Shown here piece after piece: positions 21,102 to 32,217 of a stretch of DNA of 64,000 nucleotides. The DNA is taken from contig CM036764.1 in NCBI GenBank assembly GCA_020796225.1, positions 24,670,233 through 24,734,232 on the forward strand, read 5' to 3'. The translations under genes were made by a program, and so were the position numbers. The notes under the pieces are model-generated. The model did not search any database. It was given only the letters and a program-made list of their open reading frames with translations, and was not told the DNA's origin. Source of the stretch: Arion vulgaris. Taxonomy: Eukaryota; Mollusca; Gastropoda; Stylommatophora; Arionidae. Position 1 is the stretch's first letter, and each line of letters begins with the position of its first letter.

Positions 21102-21845
21102 CTACAAAGTATCGGGATAAGCAAAGATTTCTAGAACTGGCTTTGTGTGCCCTTCATGAAGTCGTCGCTTGTTATCTAGGTCCATGTTTTGCGTGGGCAG
21201 CCTTTTGCTTTGTATTACCTGTATCGGACTAACATTGTTCTTTGAGGCACACTCTGTTGGTAAACTGCTTATGTGGCTGAACCATTTAATTTGTTGTTTC
21301 TTGAAGTTCAGTACTGATGATGTACCCACTATTTTCCGGATTTCTTCATTTCTAAACCGATCTTGACAAATCTTGATACTCCAAGCATTCCGTGTAGACA
21401 CTTCATCTCTATCGTGACTAGTTTTCTATCGTTTGATGTCAGGGTCCAGGTTTGGCACTGAGCATAATGTGTTGAACAATGCTCTTTTTATGTTCATGGT
21501 GACATGTTTGCATTTCAAAATAGGCGCCATTTGTTGTGGTTGGCTTTATTGCATCTATGTAGGATTTCGTTACTTATTCTTCCATTTGCTGACAAAATTC
21601 TCCCGAGGTATGTAAAGTTTTTGACTTGTTTTAATGAATGTTTGTAGATAGAGATATTGGTAGCGTTTTCCTCTCTTGCAAATGTCATTACTTCGGTTTT
21701 GTCTATGTTTATTCTCATATTGTATTCATTGAATGTTAACTGAATTCTGTTAATGTGTTGCTGTAGCTGGTCCTCTGTTGTTGATATGATTGCCTGATCG
21801 TCTGCATAAATAAATTTGTGTGTTATCCAAGGTTGTTCTTTTCAC
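21102..21845 (-). mobile_element. (GAA)-tail LINE family relic: RT thumb to C-terminus
   Basis: Minus strand reads MRINIDKTEVMTFAREENAT, VKNFTYLGRILS, then in another frame IRKIVGTSSVLNFKKQQIKW. The same family lies at 47150-47995 and 54200-54334 / 55149-55275 on the plus strand. DNA identity across the INIDKTEVMTFARE region is high, yet reading frames are broken. Confidence 0.8.
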
Positions 21846-21984
21846 TGGTGTTAGCTTTTTTACAGATGTGATAGATATATGTTAACACATTACTAACAAT
21901 TTTTTAATTAATTAGTTTGTGTCTTTTTTGTATTTTCTTCCTTTTTAATGAATATACACTAGCATCTGAAACTTAAGTAGTAGT

Positions 21985-22130
21985 GAGCTCATTCACGACC
22001 CAAGTGTACCTAGTTCAAACTCTGCGGCTGGCAAGTTTGGAAGCAAATTAGTTCCTTGGATTTTTACGAACTGTAAAAATAGACCTCACCGTGCAGAAAA
22101 CAATGGCAAACTACTGAGCGTATAAGTGGG
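21985..22130 (+). mobile_element. SINE family E, degraded copy
   Basis: Contains gtgagctcattcacgacc, agttcaaactct (B-box-like) and the body aatggcaaactactgagcgtataagtg. Matches the E copies at 55355 and 61375 (reverse). Confidence 0.65.
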
Positions 22131-22229
22131 GCAAGTTTATATATATATGATTTTTATTGTTTATCTTTTTTTTTCCACTTCTAGTTTTTTGCATTTATTT
22201 TGTTATTTGTTCTTAGTCACAGATTTTCA

Positions 22230-22440
22230 TTTTAGGGCAGTTGGGAAACGTATTGTTTGATCCTGTTATGTGCTGTGTGAGAAGTGAAATTCTTCACTTC
22301 TATTGTATCCTTTTCTTGATAAAGGCCTTTTGTTCCAAATGTTGCTGTGTATTGTTGTTAAACCACAGTACTTTGTTTTTATGTGTTTTGTCATTGCTGC
22401 AGTCTTCCCTTATATCTGTAAATGATATTAAATTATTTTA
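22230..22440 (+). mobile_element. Penelope-like element end, copy 1
   Basis: Shares cttgataaaggcctttt, tgctgtgtattgttgtt and the acagtactttgttttta stretch with 35270-35470 (plus) and 59890-60030 (minus). The GAAA box of the hammerhead-like motif is lost in this copy. No RT or GIY-YIG coding sequence remains. Confidence 0.55.
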
Positions 22441-23220
22441 AATATTTACTATAACCTCTAAATATACCATTATTTTCTAGCTTGTGATAACTGCTTTCAT
22501 TTATCTATACAATTATAAATCTTTCATCAAAATCTATGGATAGATAAGAAATTTACACTTCAATTTGTCCATACACAGAGTAAATTTTGTGAAAAATTAA
22601 TGAATTTGTCTCAGTGTGTTTTTCATTTCTATATTTAATGTGTTTAGTAAAATTTGTCAGTGGTGTCACTAGCTAATGACTAAGCTACTTGACATAGACT
22701 TCAGAAATGATGAACATCAAGAATCAGATTTGAAACAAATGCTAAATAGGACATGGAAATTCTGATCAGCTACAGACTAGAACTACAGACTTATTAACTA
22801 ACACTACATAAATACTTAAGATAATAAAAAACACCTCTCTCAGGACTGTGAAGTCCCTGGCGCTTAAGGGCAGCAACAAATACACACCATTCTTCTTTGT
22901 TTTTGCGCAAACTCTGTAGATTCAGCAACAATACTAGGGTCTCATGAAAAATTGTCAGTCAGTCAATGAACAGATGGAATAGAAAAGGGAATTACATGTT
23001 TTATTTCCACGACAGACCTCAAGTCAAAGGGCAAATGCTCAGATGACCTCTGGATCAGAAAAGTATGTATGCATATCCACATATAAAGGTCTTCAATTAA
23101 GTGATAGAGGCATTGATAAACACAAAAATGAAATAAACAGACAAAATTGTGGGGAAAAAAAAAAACTGAACTTACAAAAGCATGTCAATTGTTTGCAATG
23201 TTTTAAATTTGTTTAAAGAA
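22441..23220. other. No gene recognised
   Basis: AT-rich; no tRNA-like boxes, LINE motifs or long repeats recognised. Confidence 0.4.
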
Positions 23221-23224
23221 TGGT

Positions 23225-23762
23225 AATCAGTTATATGAAGACTATCATCATAGCACTCCGGACATGTCCATGGGTGCTCCGATCTCCGCAAATCCAGCAG
23301 CCCAACACGCCAGTTCAATGATTAATCAATCTCCTTGCATATTTAGTATGCCGTTCTTTTCGGGCTGCACCAATATTGACACACATCGCTTTCAATCTGG
23401 TCAGCGAGTGGGATTCACAGCCCTGGAACTCCTCTATTCGGACTCTCTCTCAATGCATGAAGAATGTCATTTCGATCCATAGCAACTCCCTCTGATATTG
23501 TAGCCAAGCCAGCCAATCTATCAGCTTGTTCATTACCCCTAACTATTGCGTGTCCAGGGACAAAAATGGTGATTTCTCTGATCATTGTCTGTACCAGTAC
23601 CTCCGCCTCCACCCAGTTGCGTCTCACCATTCCTGATTCGACTTTACGTATCATGCTCATGGAGTCACCGAGTATGAAAACACGAGGTAGTTGTGAGATG
23701 CCAACCATTTCACCGCCTCCGTAACCGTCCGAAGAATGGTAATACAGTACCAGAACAAACAA
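23225..23762 (-). mobile_element. LINE RNase H fragment, second copy of the 1-1530 family
   Basis: Minus strand reads FILGDSMSMIRKVESGMVRR, then TIFVPGHAIVRGNEQADRLA, then LRESPNRGVPGL, an RNase H domain nearly colinear with 817-1230. The catalytic DS is present and the HAGV His region is better kept here. Ends in the same tail (cggacatgtcc) as the first copy. Confidence 0.85.
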
Positions 23763-23799
23763 AAATTAATATATTGTGAGAAACATGTATTTTTAATGT

Positions 23800-24000
23800 T
23801 TGGAAGCACATAAAAGTTTATACAATAGCAACAAAAGAGTAAATATCATTTTAACAAATTTGTGCATTGTTGATAAATTTCTTTATAAGAATGAAATTGC
23901 AGCACTAGGATAACTACTTCAGCGATTCTGGTCATGCGCTTAGTTTACTGTGGACCACAAACTGAGCAGGCAGATTTTCCCAAAGCTTAGATTTTAAGTC
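23800..24000 (-). repeat. LINE-tail-like sequence, duplicated at 24300-24520
   Basis: The blocks aatgtttggaagcacata, caatagcaa-aaagagta and tctggtcatgcgctta ... tttactgtggaccacaaact occur here and again at 24316-24495 in the same order, about 85% alike by eye. Confidence 0.7.
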
Positions 24001-24004
24001 GACT

Positions 24005-24300
24005 GGGTGTGGCCACATGTTGCTTCTCAGCTCATCCAAGAGAGAACAGTCTTGCAAGACATGCTCCGGTGTCTGTTCCGCCTGCTGACAATGGCAGAGA
24101 GCTGCTTGACTTACTCCTAGTCTCGTGGGTGTCTGCGTGTCCGGTACATAGGCAAAATATAATGACCTGGTCTGTTCTGATTAGGTCTTGGAGGAAGTTC
24201 TTTCCATAATCATATCCAGTGTTTGTCTTCCAGACAACTGCAGAGTGGTTTGACCTTTTGAAAATACAACTAGGATAAACACAAAATCTATAAATCAAAA
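24005..24300 (-). mobile_element. LINE C-terminal tail relic
   Basis: Minus strand contains FLQDLIRTDQVIIFCLCTGH followed by broken frames with a TAEH/LQDC-like region, typical of the distal end of RNase H-bearing LINEs. No intact domain. Confidence 0.55.
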
Positions 24301-24604
24301 TCTATCGAAAAGAACATGTTTTTTAATGTTTGGAAGCACATACTAAGTTCATACAATAGCAATAAAAGAGTACATGTCAAATTTGTACATCGTCTATAAA
24401 TTTGTTTAGAAGAATAATAATACAGTACTAGGATAAACTTCTTCATTGATCTCTGGTCATGCGCTTATGTTTACTGTGGACCACAAACTGGGCAGTCAGC
24501 TTCAGGTCTGTCATGTTTATTCTCTTGTCTTGCTAGCAGTATTAGGATATGCAAAAACAGGAAGAGTCCATAACTTTCCCCACCATTAGATAGAACATGA
24601 AAGA

Positions 24605-24785
24605 ACTGGGGGTTTCTGTGGTGAAACCGTTGTTTTGCATTTTGAAGGTCACTGGTTCAAATTCGGACCACGCAATTCGACTGCGAGTGCAATTTTCCAT
24701 AGACCCATAGGATTGTGTGCCATTTCTGCAGAAAGAGAGCAATAGAGGCAAACTTAATGCAATGAAATCGAATATTCACCTTTAG
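24605..24785 (+). mobile_element. SINE family D, copy 3 (internally deleted)
   Basis: Contains tttctgtggtgaaaccg and ctggttcaaattcgg (B box), then a shortened body (ccataggattg directly followed by tgtgccatttctgcag) and the end cacctttagtgtgtgta. Lies directly upstream of another D copy. Confidence 0.7.
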
Positions 24786-24799
24786 TGTGTGTATTAGGA

Positions 24800-25045
24800 G
24801 GTCTCTGTGGCTAAGTGGTTACATCTCTGCCTTGTGAGCCGAAGGTTTGAATCATTCTGCACCATTCTGTTCATGAGTGCATTTTTTTCCAGAGATCCCT
24901 ACGATTGTTGCAGGAACTTTGAAGTTCATGCTTTGTGCAACACTCTTATTAGATGATGTGCCATTTTTGCCAACATGGACGGAGCCATATGGGGAAACTA
25001 TGCAATGAAGTTGATCCTTCGGCTTTAAAACCCCTTTAGTGTGTG
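24800..25045 (+). mobile_element. SINE family D, copy 4
   Basis: Head gtctctgtggctaagtggtt, damaged B box (gaaggtttgaatcat), body ccagagatccctacgattg, end cggctttaaaacccctttag. Both D copies end in ctttagtgtgtgta, so they form a tandem pair; the shared end could be a TSD or a target preference. Confidence 0.75.
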
Positions 25046-25639
25046 TATAAATCAAATATGTTGCTAATATTGTTACATTTTTTCAGATTTACTTAATCCT
25101 GTCTAGCAAAACCCAACTTTTATAGCAACAATTCCTGAATAAAATTGCACACATAAAATGGAGAAACCAACATGGGGATAAATGTCATTGTAAAGAATAA
25201 AGTGCAAATAGTATTTTGTAACATTAACTCTTAGTAGACCAGGACAAAAGCCATGTTTTACAAGCCGTTTGTTTAAGAATTAAAAATGCCATTTAGTGTG
25301 GCTCCTGGTAAAAAAGCGTACAACCCAAAACCACGTAATGTGGCGTTTGGTTCACAAGGAGTTAACTTCACTCTCTGCTTTGCCAGATTGGAATGTTGCT
25401 CCTCATAAACATTTATGTTCTGGATATGAAGATATGACAAGCATCCTATATACAATATGTTACTGTCAATGGAAGAGCAAGAGTTATTTAATGCTATGCA
25501 GAATCACATCTACCATATGGAGGTGAGTCATACAAATATATTTCTTAGGGGAAAACAATGTGCATAGAACGGTTGTAACCATAAATTTTGTACAAAATTT
25601 TTTTTAAAGACTTTCGTTAGACTGCTATTTATTAATTCT

Positions 25640-25880
25640 GACAGTCATGGCGCTTAATATGGCAACTCTGACTGATTTTTGAGCCAAGGCTTTCTTTTCT
25701 GATACCCAGTACCCTTCACTATTCAGGCGAGCCTTACTCTGATTTCAAAGGTAGCTGTAATTTAGATCGCCAAGTAAAGGATCAGGGTTTCCAGTAGTTC
25801 AACCACGTACCATCATTGACAATTTTTAGGCCAAGCCCTAGAATTTCCACACGGCATGGTCAATAGCGCAGCAAATTATC
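25640..25880 (+). repeat. Repeat family K copy
   Basis: Shares ggcgcttaatatgg, ctctgactgatttttg and the following 60 bp with the copy at 20265; extends to a reversed fragment around cgtaccatcattgacaattttt seen also near 32100. Confidence 0.5.
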
Positions 25881-26282
25881 TACTTTGTTATTGGTGACTC
25901 CTAAATACAGTTTGTAGTGTGGACATTCGAGAAAAGGAAGATAAGATAATGTCATTACATCAAGATAACATGCAAAAAATAATGTAAAATAAGAAGAGGA
26001 TGGCAAAGAAATTAATTATGTTACAGTATAACAGAAAACATTATGGCACAAAAGAAAATCGGCAGTTCTCTAATCAACATTCTTATACATTGGGCAAGTC
26101 AGTGCATGCTGTTGTTCGATTCAGCAGTAATCTCAGTTTTCTGATGCTCACTGCGTCCACAAGGTTTAGGTTAACACACCTATCTACATCACAGACAGCT
26201 CCTTGCGCTTCTCAGCATTGAATTCCCATTTCAACCAGGTGAAAAACAACATACAAGCCACAAATAGGGGCTATCAAGTGGT

Positions 26283-26645
26283 TGATTGATTGGACCATCA
26301 TCATTGCACTTCCATGAGTAACCATGTGTCCTCCAATCTCTTTCTTACACAGAAAAATCTCAGCAGCATTGCTTGAACTCTGCAGCACCGACAAGGGTCC
26401 AAAATCTTTCTAATGAATTTTGCCCGAACAGCGACTTTCCGTACTGCTCTTCTCAATTTTTGAACTGCCAAGGGTTCTTTTACATGCTCAACATGAACAT
26501 TGGACCTACCTTTTATCATCCGTTTTCCATAGGACTAGGAGCTCAATCTCACCTACATTGAGATCGGGGATCTCTGAAAAAATATCCTGATAGCTCCACG
26601 AGAGAGTGAACAATGAGCACCTAACCACTAAGCCACAGAGAACCC
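26283..26645 (-). mobile_element. SINE family H, copy 2
   Basis: The reverse strand begins with a tRNA-like head (tctctgtggcttagtggttagg) at 26640 and runs to gtccaatcaatcaac at 26283. It is nearly full length (about 360 bp), ending in a (TCAA)-type tail. Confidence 0.75.
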
Positions 26646-26926
26646 TGTGATGTTAGCAAGTTGTGTTAAGAATGAACGCAGAAGAAGGTGAGAGGCGTTG
26701 TTGAATAATAGATACCCCTGGATAATGTCATGACCAAATAATAAGGGATGAGATAATCAATATATGCTTTTGTGATAAGATATTTTTCACTAAACATGAA
26801 CACTTTCAGATGAAGAAACTATAGTGCCACAAAAACTTGACATCTGCAATTATAAAATATCTTCTTATTCCATAGAAGTACATTTCATCATTAAAAAACG
26901 AAGCATCAATATACAGCTTCCCAAAT

Positions 26927-27173
26927 CGCATGAGTGGCTACCAGGGCCCAAATTTGGGGTGTAAAGAATAGAACCACTGTTACCTGCCACGCATGTCGTA
27001 AGAGGCAACTAAGGAGGTTTGGCTGAAATCGGATGCACTTGTCCTAAACATGTAGAAGTCTATGCATTTAGGGGCCTACTAAACCAATGTGCAACGTATA
27101 CACGTTTTTGGCAAAGATCAAACATATCACAAAGAGTGATTAAAATTGGTCGTAAAGAACAACGCAAAGAAGA
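26927..27173 (+). mobile_element. SINE family A, copy A2 with 12-bp TSD
   Basis: Full-length A copy ending cgcaaagaagaa. Flanked by agcttcccaaat at 26915-26926 and 27174-27185. Differs from the family at a few sites (taagaggcaactaagg). Confidence 0.9.
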
Positions 27174-27264
27174 AGCTTCCCAAATAGAAATTCAAAATTA
27201 TTGTTTAAAAGAAAACCAGCAAAATATACATAAACAGATCAGTCATATCTTTTCACAAGTAAGT

Positions 27265-27660
27265 GTTCTTTGTTTGCGTCCATTCTAATCAGCCTAGTTA
27301 ACCCCTCTGTGAGAACATTCAGAATATCAACTCTATCTATTGGCTGGCTCCCTGATATGGTAGCAGATTCTACATTGTTCATTCTCAAATGTCCACTTGA
27401 ATATGTTCAAAGAAAGCAATCTTCTCATTTGCTGTTGTTCAATGTCTATACAATGAGTCCTGTTCTCTAGATGTATGTTGTTGTGTTTGTTAGTTCATCA
27501 AGGCTTCCAAACAGCTTTGTGTGCAAATCTGTCTCTGTTGTCCAGTGTTCTTTCCACAGTTGATCCATCAGGTAACAATCTTGCAGGATATTTTCGGCTG
27601 TCTGCCCACATGCGGGTGTTGGAACCAGTCTTAATCTGTAAAGAAAGCAATGGAATGCCA
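27265..27660 (-). mobile_element. LINE C-terminal tail relic
   Basis: Minus strand reads LRLVPTPACGQTAENILQDC, then QLWKEHWTTETDLHTKLFG, the CPCG-x-TAEH-x3-C tail of an RNase H-bearing LINE. It shares the theme with 38020-38300 and 44800-45120, but the sequences differ. Confidence 0.65.
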
Positions 27661-27804
27661 CATATTGCTGAGATCTCCAAAGAGTTTCTCATGCAATGGC
27701 AACATTTATATCTAACATCTCTGTTCTTCATACACTGGACTCAATGGAAACAAATGTTCCGAAATCATTTTGTGAATGCAACATCAGACGTTTCTAGCTT
27801 CAGT

Positions 27805-28072
27805 TTGTTGGACAGTTGCAGATGCCCACAAGGGAAGCAAAGAATAGTAACACTTCGACCTACAAAGCATATTGTAAGAGGCAACTGAGGTAGGGCCACT
27901 ATTTACTAGGGAAGTTACACTAGTAAATAAAAAACATCACAGAAATCGGATGTGCTGGCCTACTCGTAAGCGCATAACGTACAATCGCTCTTAGGCTTGG
28001 ATCACATACAAATCACAAAGAGTGGTTAACAAGGGGTCGATATGGAGCGTTTGAAGAAAAAGATCAGACAAT
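27805..28072 (+). mobile_element. SINE family B, copy B2
   Basis: From gatgcccacaagggaagc through the core (gtaagaggcaactgagg) and a damaged hairpin block to atatggagcgtttgaaga. Head shortened; orientation sense. Confidence 0.8.
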
Positions 28073-28956
28073 ACATGAATCTATTGTAGACTGTCAGGAG
28101 TCTGAAGATGATGAGTTGCTCTTTCTTGTTAAGCTGGTAATAAGCATAATGTGTCAGGTGGTCCTGATGTTTAATATTTAACTACATTTTCTTCTCATAA
28201 ACATATTGGTCTCTTTTATAATTAATGCTTGTACCAGGTTTAAGTGTCCACCCCTATCCCGCATCAAACTGGCAATTACCATGTATGATATCGATTATCT
28301 CTCTCGCCTTTTAAACTCCAGGTAGAGCATAGGCCCTCAACCAACTCATGCTAGTTCATGGTTAGCTGGATTTATTTTAGCTTAAATTTTTTATCAGATG
28401 GGGTAACCAGTCCTATGCCAAACCCAACAACAATCAGGTGATGTTATAGATTCGCCGACCACAAAACACATAACTTTTAAATCTTGTACCCTGTATTAAG
28501 TAGTCTAATTAGCTGTAACACCACAGTTTATGAAACATATTTTACAAAATATTAACAGAATAGACAAAATATGTGACAAATAATTTCATTTAACTAACAA
28601 AATAATAATGGAATGGTGTTTGCAAATAAAAATGTCAAAAATTAATCCAGGTCTGTATACTGAAACCATGGTAACGAAATAGAGCACACAATCTCTACTT
28701 CAAATGTTGCTTTTGTTGAGGTTCTCAACCGTGATAGCAAAAGGCCAAAGAATATATCAGTGGGCATGGTGTGTTCAACCTTTATAACATTAGAATCTGG
28801 TTCAGATTAGAACAGCTATTTTGTAGGTTCAAAGTTAACTATCCTATTCACCTCCGGAATGACTCACACTTCAAATGTAGCCACATAAAATGTGTAGCTA
28901 TAATCTCTGTATTGTATGTCTGCCACAATTGCAAGCTTGTTACAATGAAACCTGGG
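28073..28956 (-). other. Likely 3' UTR and flank of the Rab5-like gene
   Basis: AT-rich, free of recognised repeats (unusual here), and directly downstream of the Rab stop codon. The polyadenylation point cannot be placed. Confidence 0.4.
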
Positions 28957-29057
28957 CTAACAACTGCAACCTGATGTGCTGCTCTCTTCTTCGCTTGCTA
29001 GTCTAACAGCATGACCTGCACTCTGACTGCTAGGCTGTTTCCCAATCATTTTATGAG
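28957..29057 (-). CDS. Rab5-like GTPase, exon 5 (C-terminus, CSC motif)
   Basis: Last coding exon, 101 nt, entered in phase 1 through a clean acceptor (tttgtttcag, then ct on the minus strand). It completes an Ala codon with the G from exon 4, reads HKMIGKQPSSQSAG, then a polar hypervariable tail rich in Ser and Glu, and ends GCSC-stop. A terminal Cys-X-Cys is one of the two standard Rab geranylgeranylation signals; Rab5 itself usually has CCSN or similar, so CXC is a family-allowed variant. The frame only works with exon 4's phase, and the joined protein is 213 residues, the usual Rab5 size. Downstream to about 28073 is presumed 3' UTR; no canonical AATAAA was found. Confidence 0.88.
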
Positions 29058-29329
29058 CTGAAACAAATAAATCACCATGGTCAGTGCTGAACAACTATAT
29101 TGCTGCAGTTTATTTAAGAAGAAAGCTCACATAAAAAAAAACCATAGCAAACTGCACAGGATCAAAACAAGATCAAAAAAGTATATTCAGTTTCACGAAA
29201 ATTATAACATTTCTATTTAATTTATGTGTTTTGACTGCTGATATTGCAATCATGGAACTCCCTGTTAACGGCAATGCTAACAACTCCGTTAACGCTCTAG
29301 TTAGATGATGTTTAACTGTTCAGTAGGCC

Positions 29330-29525
29330 TGTCTGCCCAGCGTGTTCGTAGCGCGTTGGACTACGGGTGACAATCTCCCTGTGAGCGCGGGTTCAATTCC
29401 GTGGGCTGGCAGAAAAGCAACAGGTTCACCAGATTCACGGTGTTCATGGCACTGAACCGAAGGGTTACGATGTCCATGGCACCGAGTCAAGAGCTGAAAG
29501 CTCAAGTGCTTTTGGACGTAAAAAA
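29330..29525 (+). mobile_element. SINE family G, copy 2 (in Rab intron 4)
   Basis: Best-kept G copy: gcccagcgtgttcgtag, ggttcaattccgtggg and gctggc give an intact tRNA-like fold outline with closing stem gcccagc / gctggc (one mismatch or wobble). The body ends in taaaaaaaca. Confidence 0.85.
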
Positions 29526-29749
29526 ACACCAAAAACTGTTCAGTAGCTTCCATCTCTTCCCAATAATATTTTCTGCTGTTAAAATGTGTTTTAATGCCTG
29601 CCTTTACATTACATAACCAAAAATAATGATTGTCTCCTTTATATGTTTGCCAGAGAGTTCCATTTTCATGACTGACCTCTCTCAGACAATCTACATTAGT
29701 CTTTTCAGTACTCTATGGAATGTTTAATATTCTTCTAAATTACATCAGG

Positions 29750-29885
29750 GACCCTCGTAGGTGCTACAGAAATAGTGCACTGCTGCTGTGATCTTCCTGT
29801 GTAAGAAAGACATCAGAGCACACATGGTTACTCACTGAAGTGTAATGGTCCACTGATGATGGTCCTATCAATCAATCAATTAATA
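29750..29885 (+). mobile_element. SINE family H, 5'-truncated (in Rab intron 4)
   Basis: Runs from gggaccctcgtaggtgct to a tcaatcaatcaat tail. Matches the complement of 32220-32345. Confidence 0.75.
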
Positions 29886-29955
29886 TTCTTCTAGAGATGC
29901 TACAACTCTATGGCCACCACATTTTATTCTTACCTGCTTGTTTTAGCTGAAGATT

Positions 29956-30205
29956 TGCTAGTGTGGTGCAGGGGCCCGCAAGAGAAACAAAACAATAGTA
30001 CCACTGTGACCTACAAGGCATGTCCGTAGAGGCGACTGAGGTAGGGGCCTAGGGAAGCTACCTAGTAAATAAAAAGCATAGCAGAAATTGGATGTGCTGG
30101 CCTACTTGTAGGTGCATAACTGGCACAGCGTACAATTGCTCTTAGGCTCAGATCACATACAGATGAAGAGTGGTTAACAAGTGGTCGATATGAAGCGTTC
30201 GAAGA
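29956..30205 (+). mobile_element. SINE family B, copy B3 with 11-bp TSD (in Rab intron 4)
   Basis: Flanks agctgaagatt at 29945-29955 and 30206-30216 match exactly. Contains the intact hairpin-type block cctagggaagctacctag near 30047 and ends cgttcgaaga. Confidence 0.88.
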
Positions 30206-30429
30206 AGCTGAAGATTAACCTCAACATGTCAGTACCAGATGTACAAGTATGTAAAAATAAAGAACGATTTTTCTAATCTCAACAGTCAAGCACTTGTTGC
30301 ATAGAATGTCTATTCTATTTCTTATCTCTGGACTATTGCATATATCTTTTTTTCTTCTTCTGCATTCGATCTAAAATACCACACCTGTTAGCCACCCTCT
30401 GTGACCTATATGTAGTTTGAGCCAAAGAA

Positions 30430-30668
30430 CATAAGTACCTTTTGCCACTGTAGAAAGTGCAGTCACTCATATGAGACAGTACAGCATATCTTGCTTGAAT
30501 GTCCTGGACTACATAAAGCTAGACAAGAACTCCTCCCACCACACCCATCTGTTCATAATACCCTTTACACTAGTCTTCCACAATTACAGAACACATGCAG
30601 ATTCTACAAACTGGCATTGTCTGCCCAAGAGTGAAAACTCGCAGCTCTGGTTAGAAGAAGAAGAAGTA
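30430..30668 (+). mobile_element. LINE C-terminal relic with (GAA)n tail (in Rab intron 4)
   Basis: Plus strand, in one open frame, reads FCHCRKCSHSYETVQHILLE and then CPGLHKARQELLPP, a C-x2-C...H...C finger tail, then a stop and ttagaagaagaagaag. The finger resembles 2885-3262 but the 3' tail is (GAA)n as in SINEs A/B. A long frame continuing past 30668 is chance. Confidence 0.75.
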
Positions 30669-30905
30669 CCTTTTGCTGTTAGTTTACATTATTTGCTGAA
30701 CAGCTGTGCTATTTTGCACATTCTGGTCCAACACATCCAAGTTGTGGTGGTAGGCAGATTTCAAGTTCGCTTCCCTAGCCCATTAGACTTCACACTGTCT
30801 TTTGGGCAGCACTCGTTCATACGTGCAGTGGCTTGTGTTACCTTTGTAGTAACCACTTTTCAACTACTTGTTGTACAGGCATCAACAAAGGCAAACACTA
30901 TATAC

Positions 30906-31163
30906 AACTTCTTCTTTGAATACTGCACATCGACCACTTGTTAAACCACTTTGTAATTTGTATGTGATCTAAGCCTAAGAGCGAGTGTACGTTGTGCCAG
31001 TTATGTGCTTACAAGTAAGCCAGCACATCCGATTTATGCTACGCTTTTTATTTACTAGGATAGCTTCCCTAGACCCCTACCTCAGTCACCTTTTACGACA
31101 TGCTTTGTAGATCTCAGCATTAATATTCTTTGCTCCCTTGCGAGCCCGGCAACACACAGGTGC
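30906..31163 (-). mobile_element. SINE family B, copy B4 (in Rab intron 4)
   Basis: From cttcttctttgaatac to gcccggcaacacacagg. Possible imperfect TSD ctatacaact / ctatacctaact. Confidence 0.85.
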
Positions 31164-31254
31164 TATACCTAACTGATTTATGTTCTAAGTTTGTTTTGTT
31201 TCTTTCTCATGCTAATTATTAGTAGCAGTTTTATCATATGACTAAGAAAGCTAT

Positions 31255-31465
31255 TGAAGAAGAGAATAAGGAGTTGGAAAAACCCAGGGGAACCACCAGA
31301 GCCAACGAATATGATCAATAAATAGAGAGTAAACAAGTATTAGGAGCTTCTGGAAAAACAAATTACCAAACACGAGATTCGAACCACAAACATTTATTTC
31401 TTACGGCACCTATTGCCTAGCCCTACAGACGAGGGCCCACAAGAACACAACCAGCTAGCTCTCCA
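31255..31465 (-). mobile_element. SINE family L, copy 1 (in Rab intron 4)
   Basis: In reverse it carries tgtagggctaggcaatagg (A-box region) and ggttcgaatctcg (B box), then a body ending near ctggtggttcccctggg. Second copy at 54000-54190. Confidence 0.65.
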
Positions 31466-31551
31466 AGAAAACTAATTGTGTGTGCGGGTCATCGCAATCA
31501 ATAAAGACAATATATACACAATAATGATAGATCAAAATTAGCATTTCTTAC

Positions 31552-31645
31552 CAATCATCATAAACATTTCATTCACTGCATGACCACTTTTAGCTGAACA
31601 TTCTGCAAAAATTAACCCAGCATCCTCTGCAAATGCTCTTGCATG
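31552..31645 (-). CDS. Rab5-like GTPase, exon 4 (G5 box)
   Basis: 94 nt between a strong acceptor (ttttactcacttcag) and a GTAAG donor on the minus strand; phase 0 in, phase 1 out. It reads HARAFAEDAGLIFAECSAKS and then GHAVNEMFMMI. SAK is the G5 guanine-specificity motif (ETSAK in most Rabs; here ECSAK). It aligns without gaps to the matching part of Rab5, from the helix after switch regions to helix 5. Confidence 0.93.
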
Positions 31646-31959
31646 CTGAAGTGAGTAAAAGTGCATAATATTTAATACCATATTATTTAAGCAACAATTC
31701 AGCTTTTATACATATTATTGTATTTATGCTAATCGATAAAGGGGGAGACTGCAGTAAAACTTAGTAAACCTCTATTGTGCATCGTGTATGTATGCTCCAG
31801 CCTTTAATTTTAACCAGCAATGAGTATCATCACTTGCAGAAACAAATCAGGAACACAAAAATCTGATAACTTTCATTTAAAAAAATTATTTTGTTTCCAC
31901 ATTTATTATTAGTTTGAGAGATACTGTAGACCAGTGGTCAGTGCACTTCTTCTGCTGTG

Positions 31960-32150
31960 TTCGCCTGCTATGAATTCAGGCCTGGTATGTTGCTTCTGAC
32001 TGATTGTTGCGTGAAGACCTGCTTTCTTTATTATCGGTGTCCCCCACCACTGTTTTTGACCTAAGCTGGCCTCGAACCCCTAAATGTACATGGCATGTGG
32101 TCACTAGTACCAAAAATTGTCAACATTGCTATCAGCAACCCCTGTAATTA
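31960..32150 (+). repeat. Repeat family K copy (in Rab intron 3)
   Basis: Contains ttctgactgattgttgcgtg, cctgctttctttattatcgg and ggcctcgaacccctaaa. More complete at its right end than the other K copies. Confidence 0.5.
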
Positions 32151-32217
32151 ATTAATAGAGATGTGGAAGTATTGAAACATTAATGACTTGCAGCAAATGT
32201 CATTATGAAAGTAGTTG

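Noticed and set aside
29330..29410. Possible tRNA genes (G, F, D, E, I heads)
   Set aside because: They have A/B boxes but recur with constant 150-300-bp bodies and tails, so they are SINE heads; no full cloverleaf with a proper 3' end was found.
30471..30944. 157-codon open frame that could look like a gene
   Set aside because: A LINE finger tail, its (GAA)n end and adjacent intron DNA; the true LINE frame has a stop before the tail.
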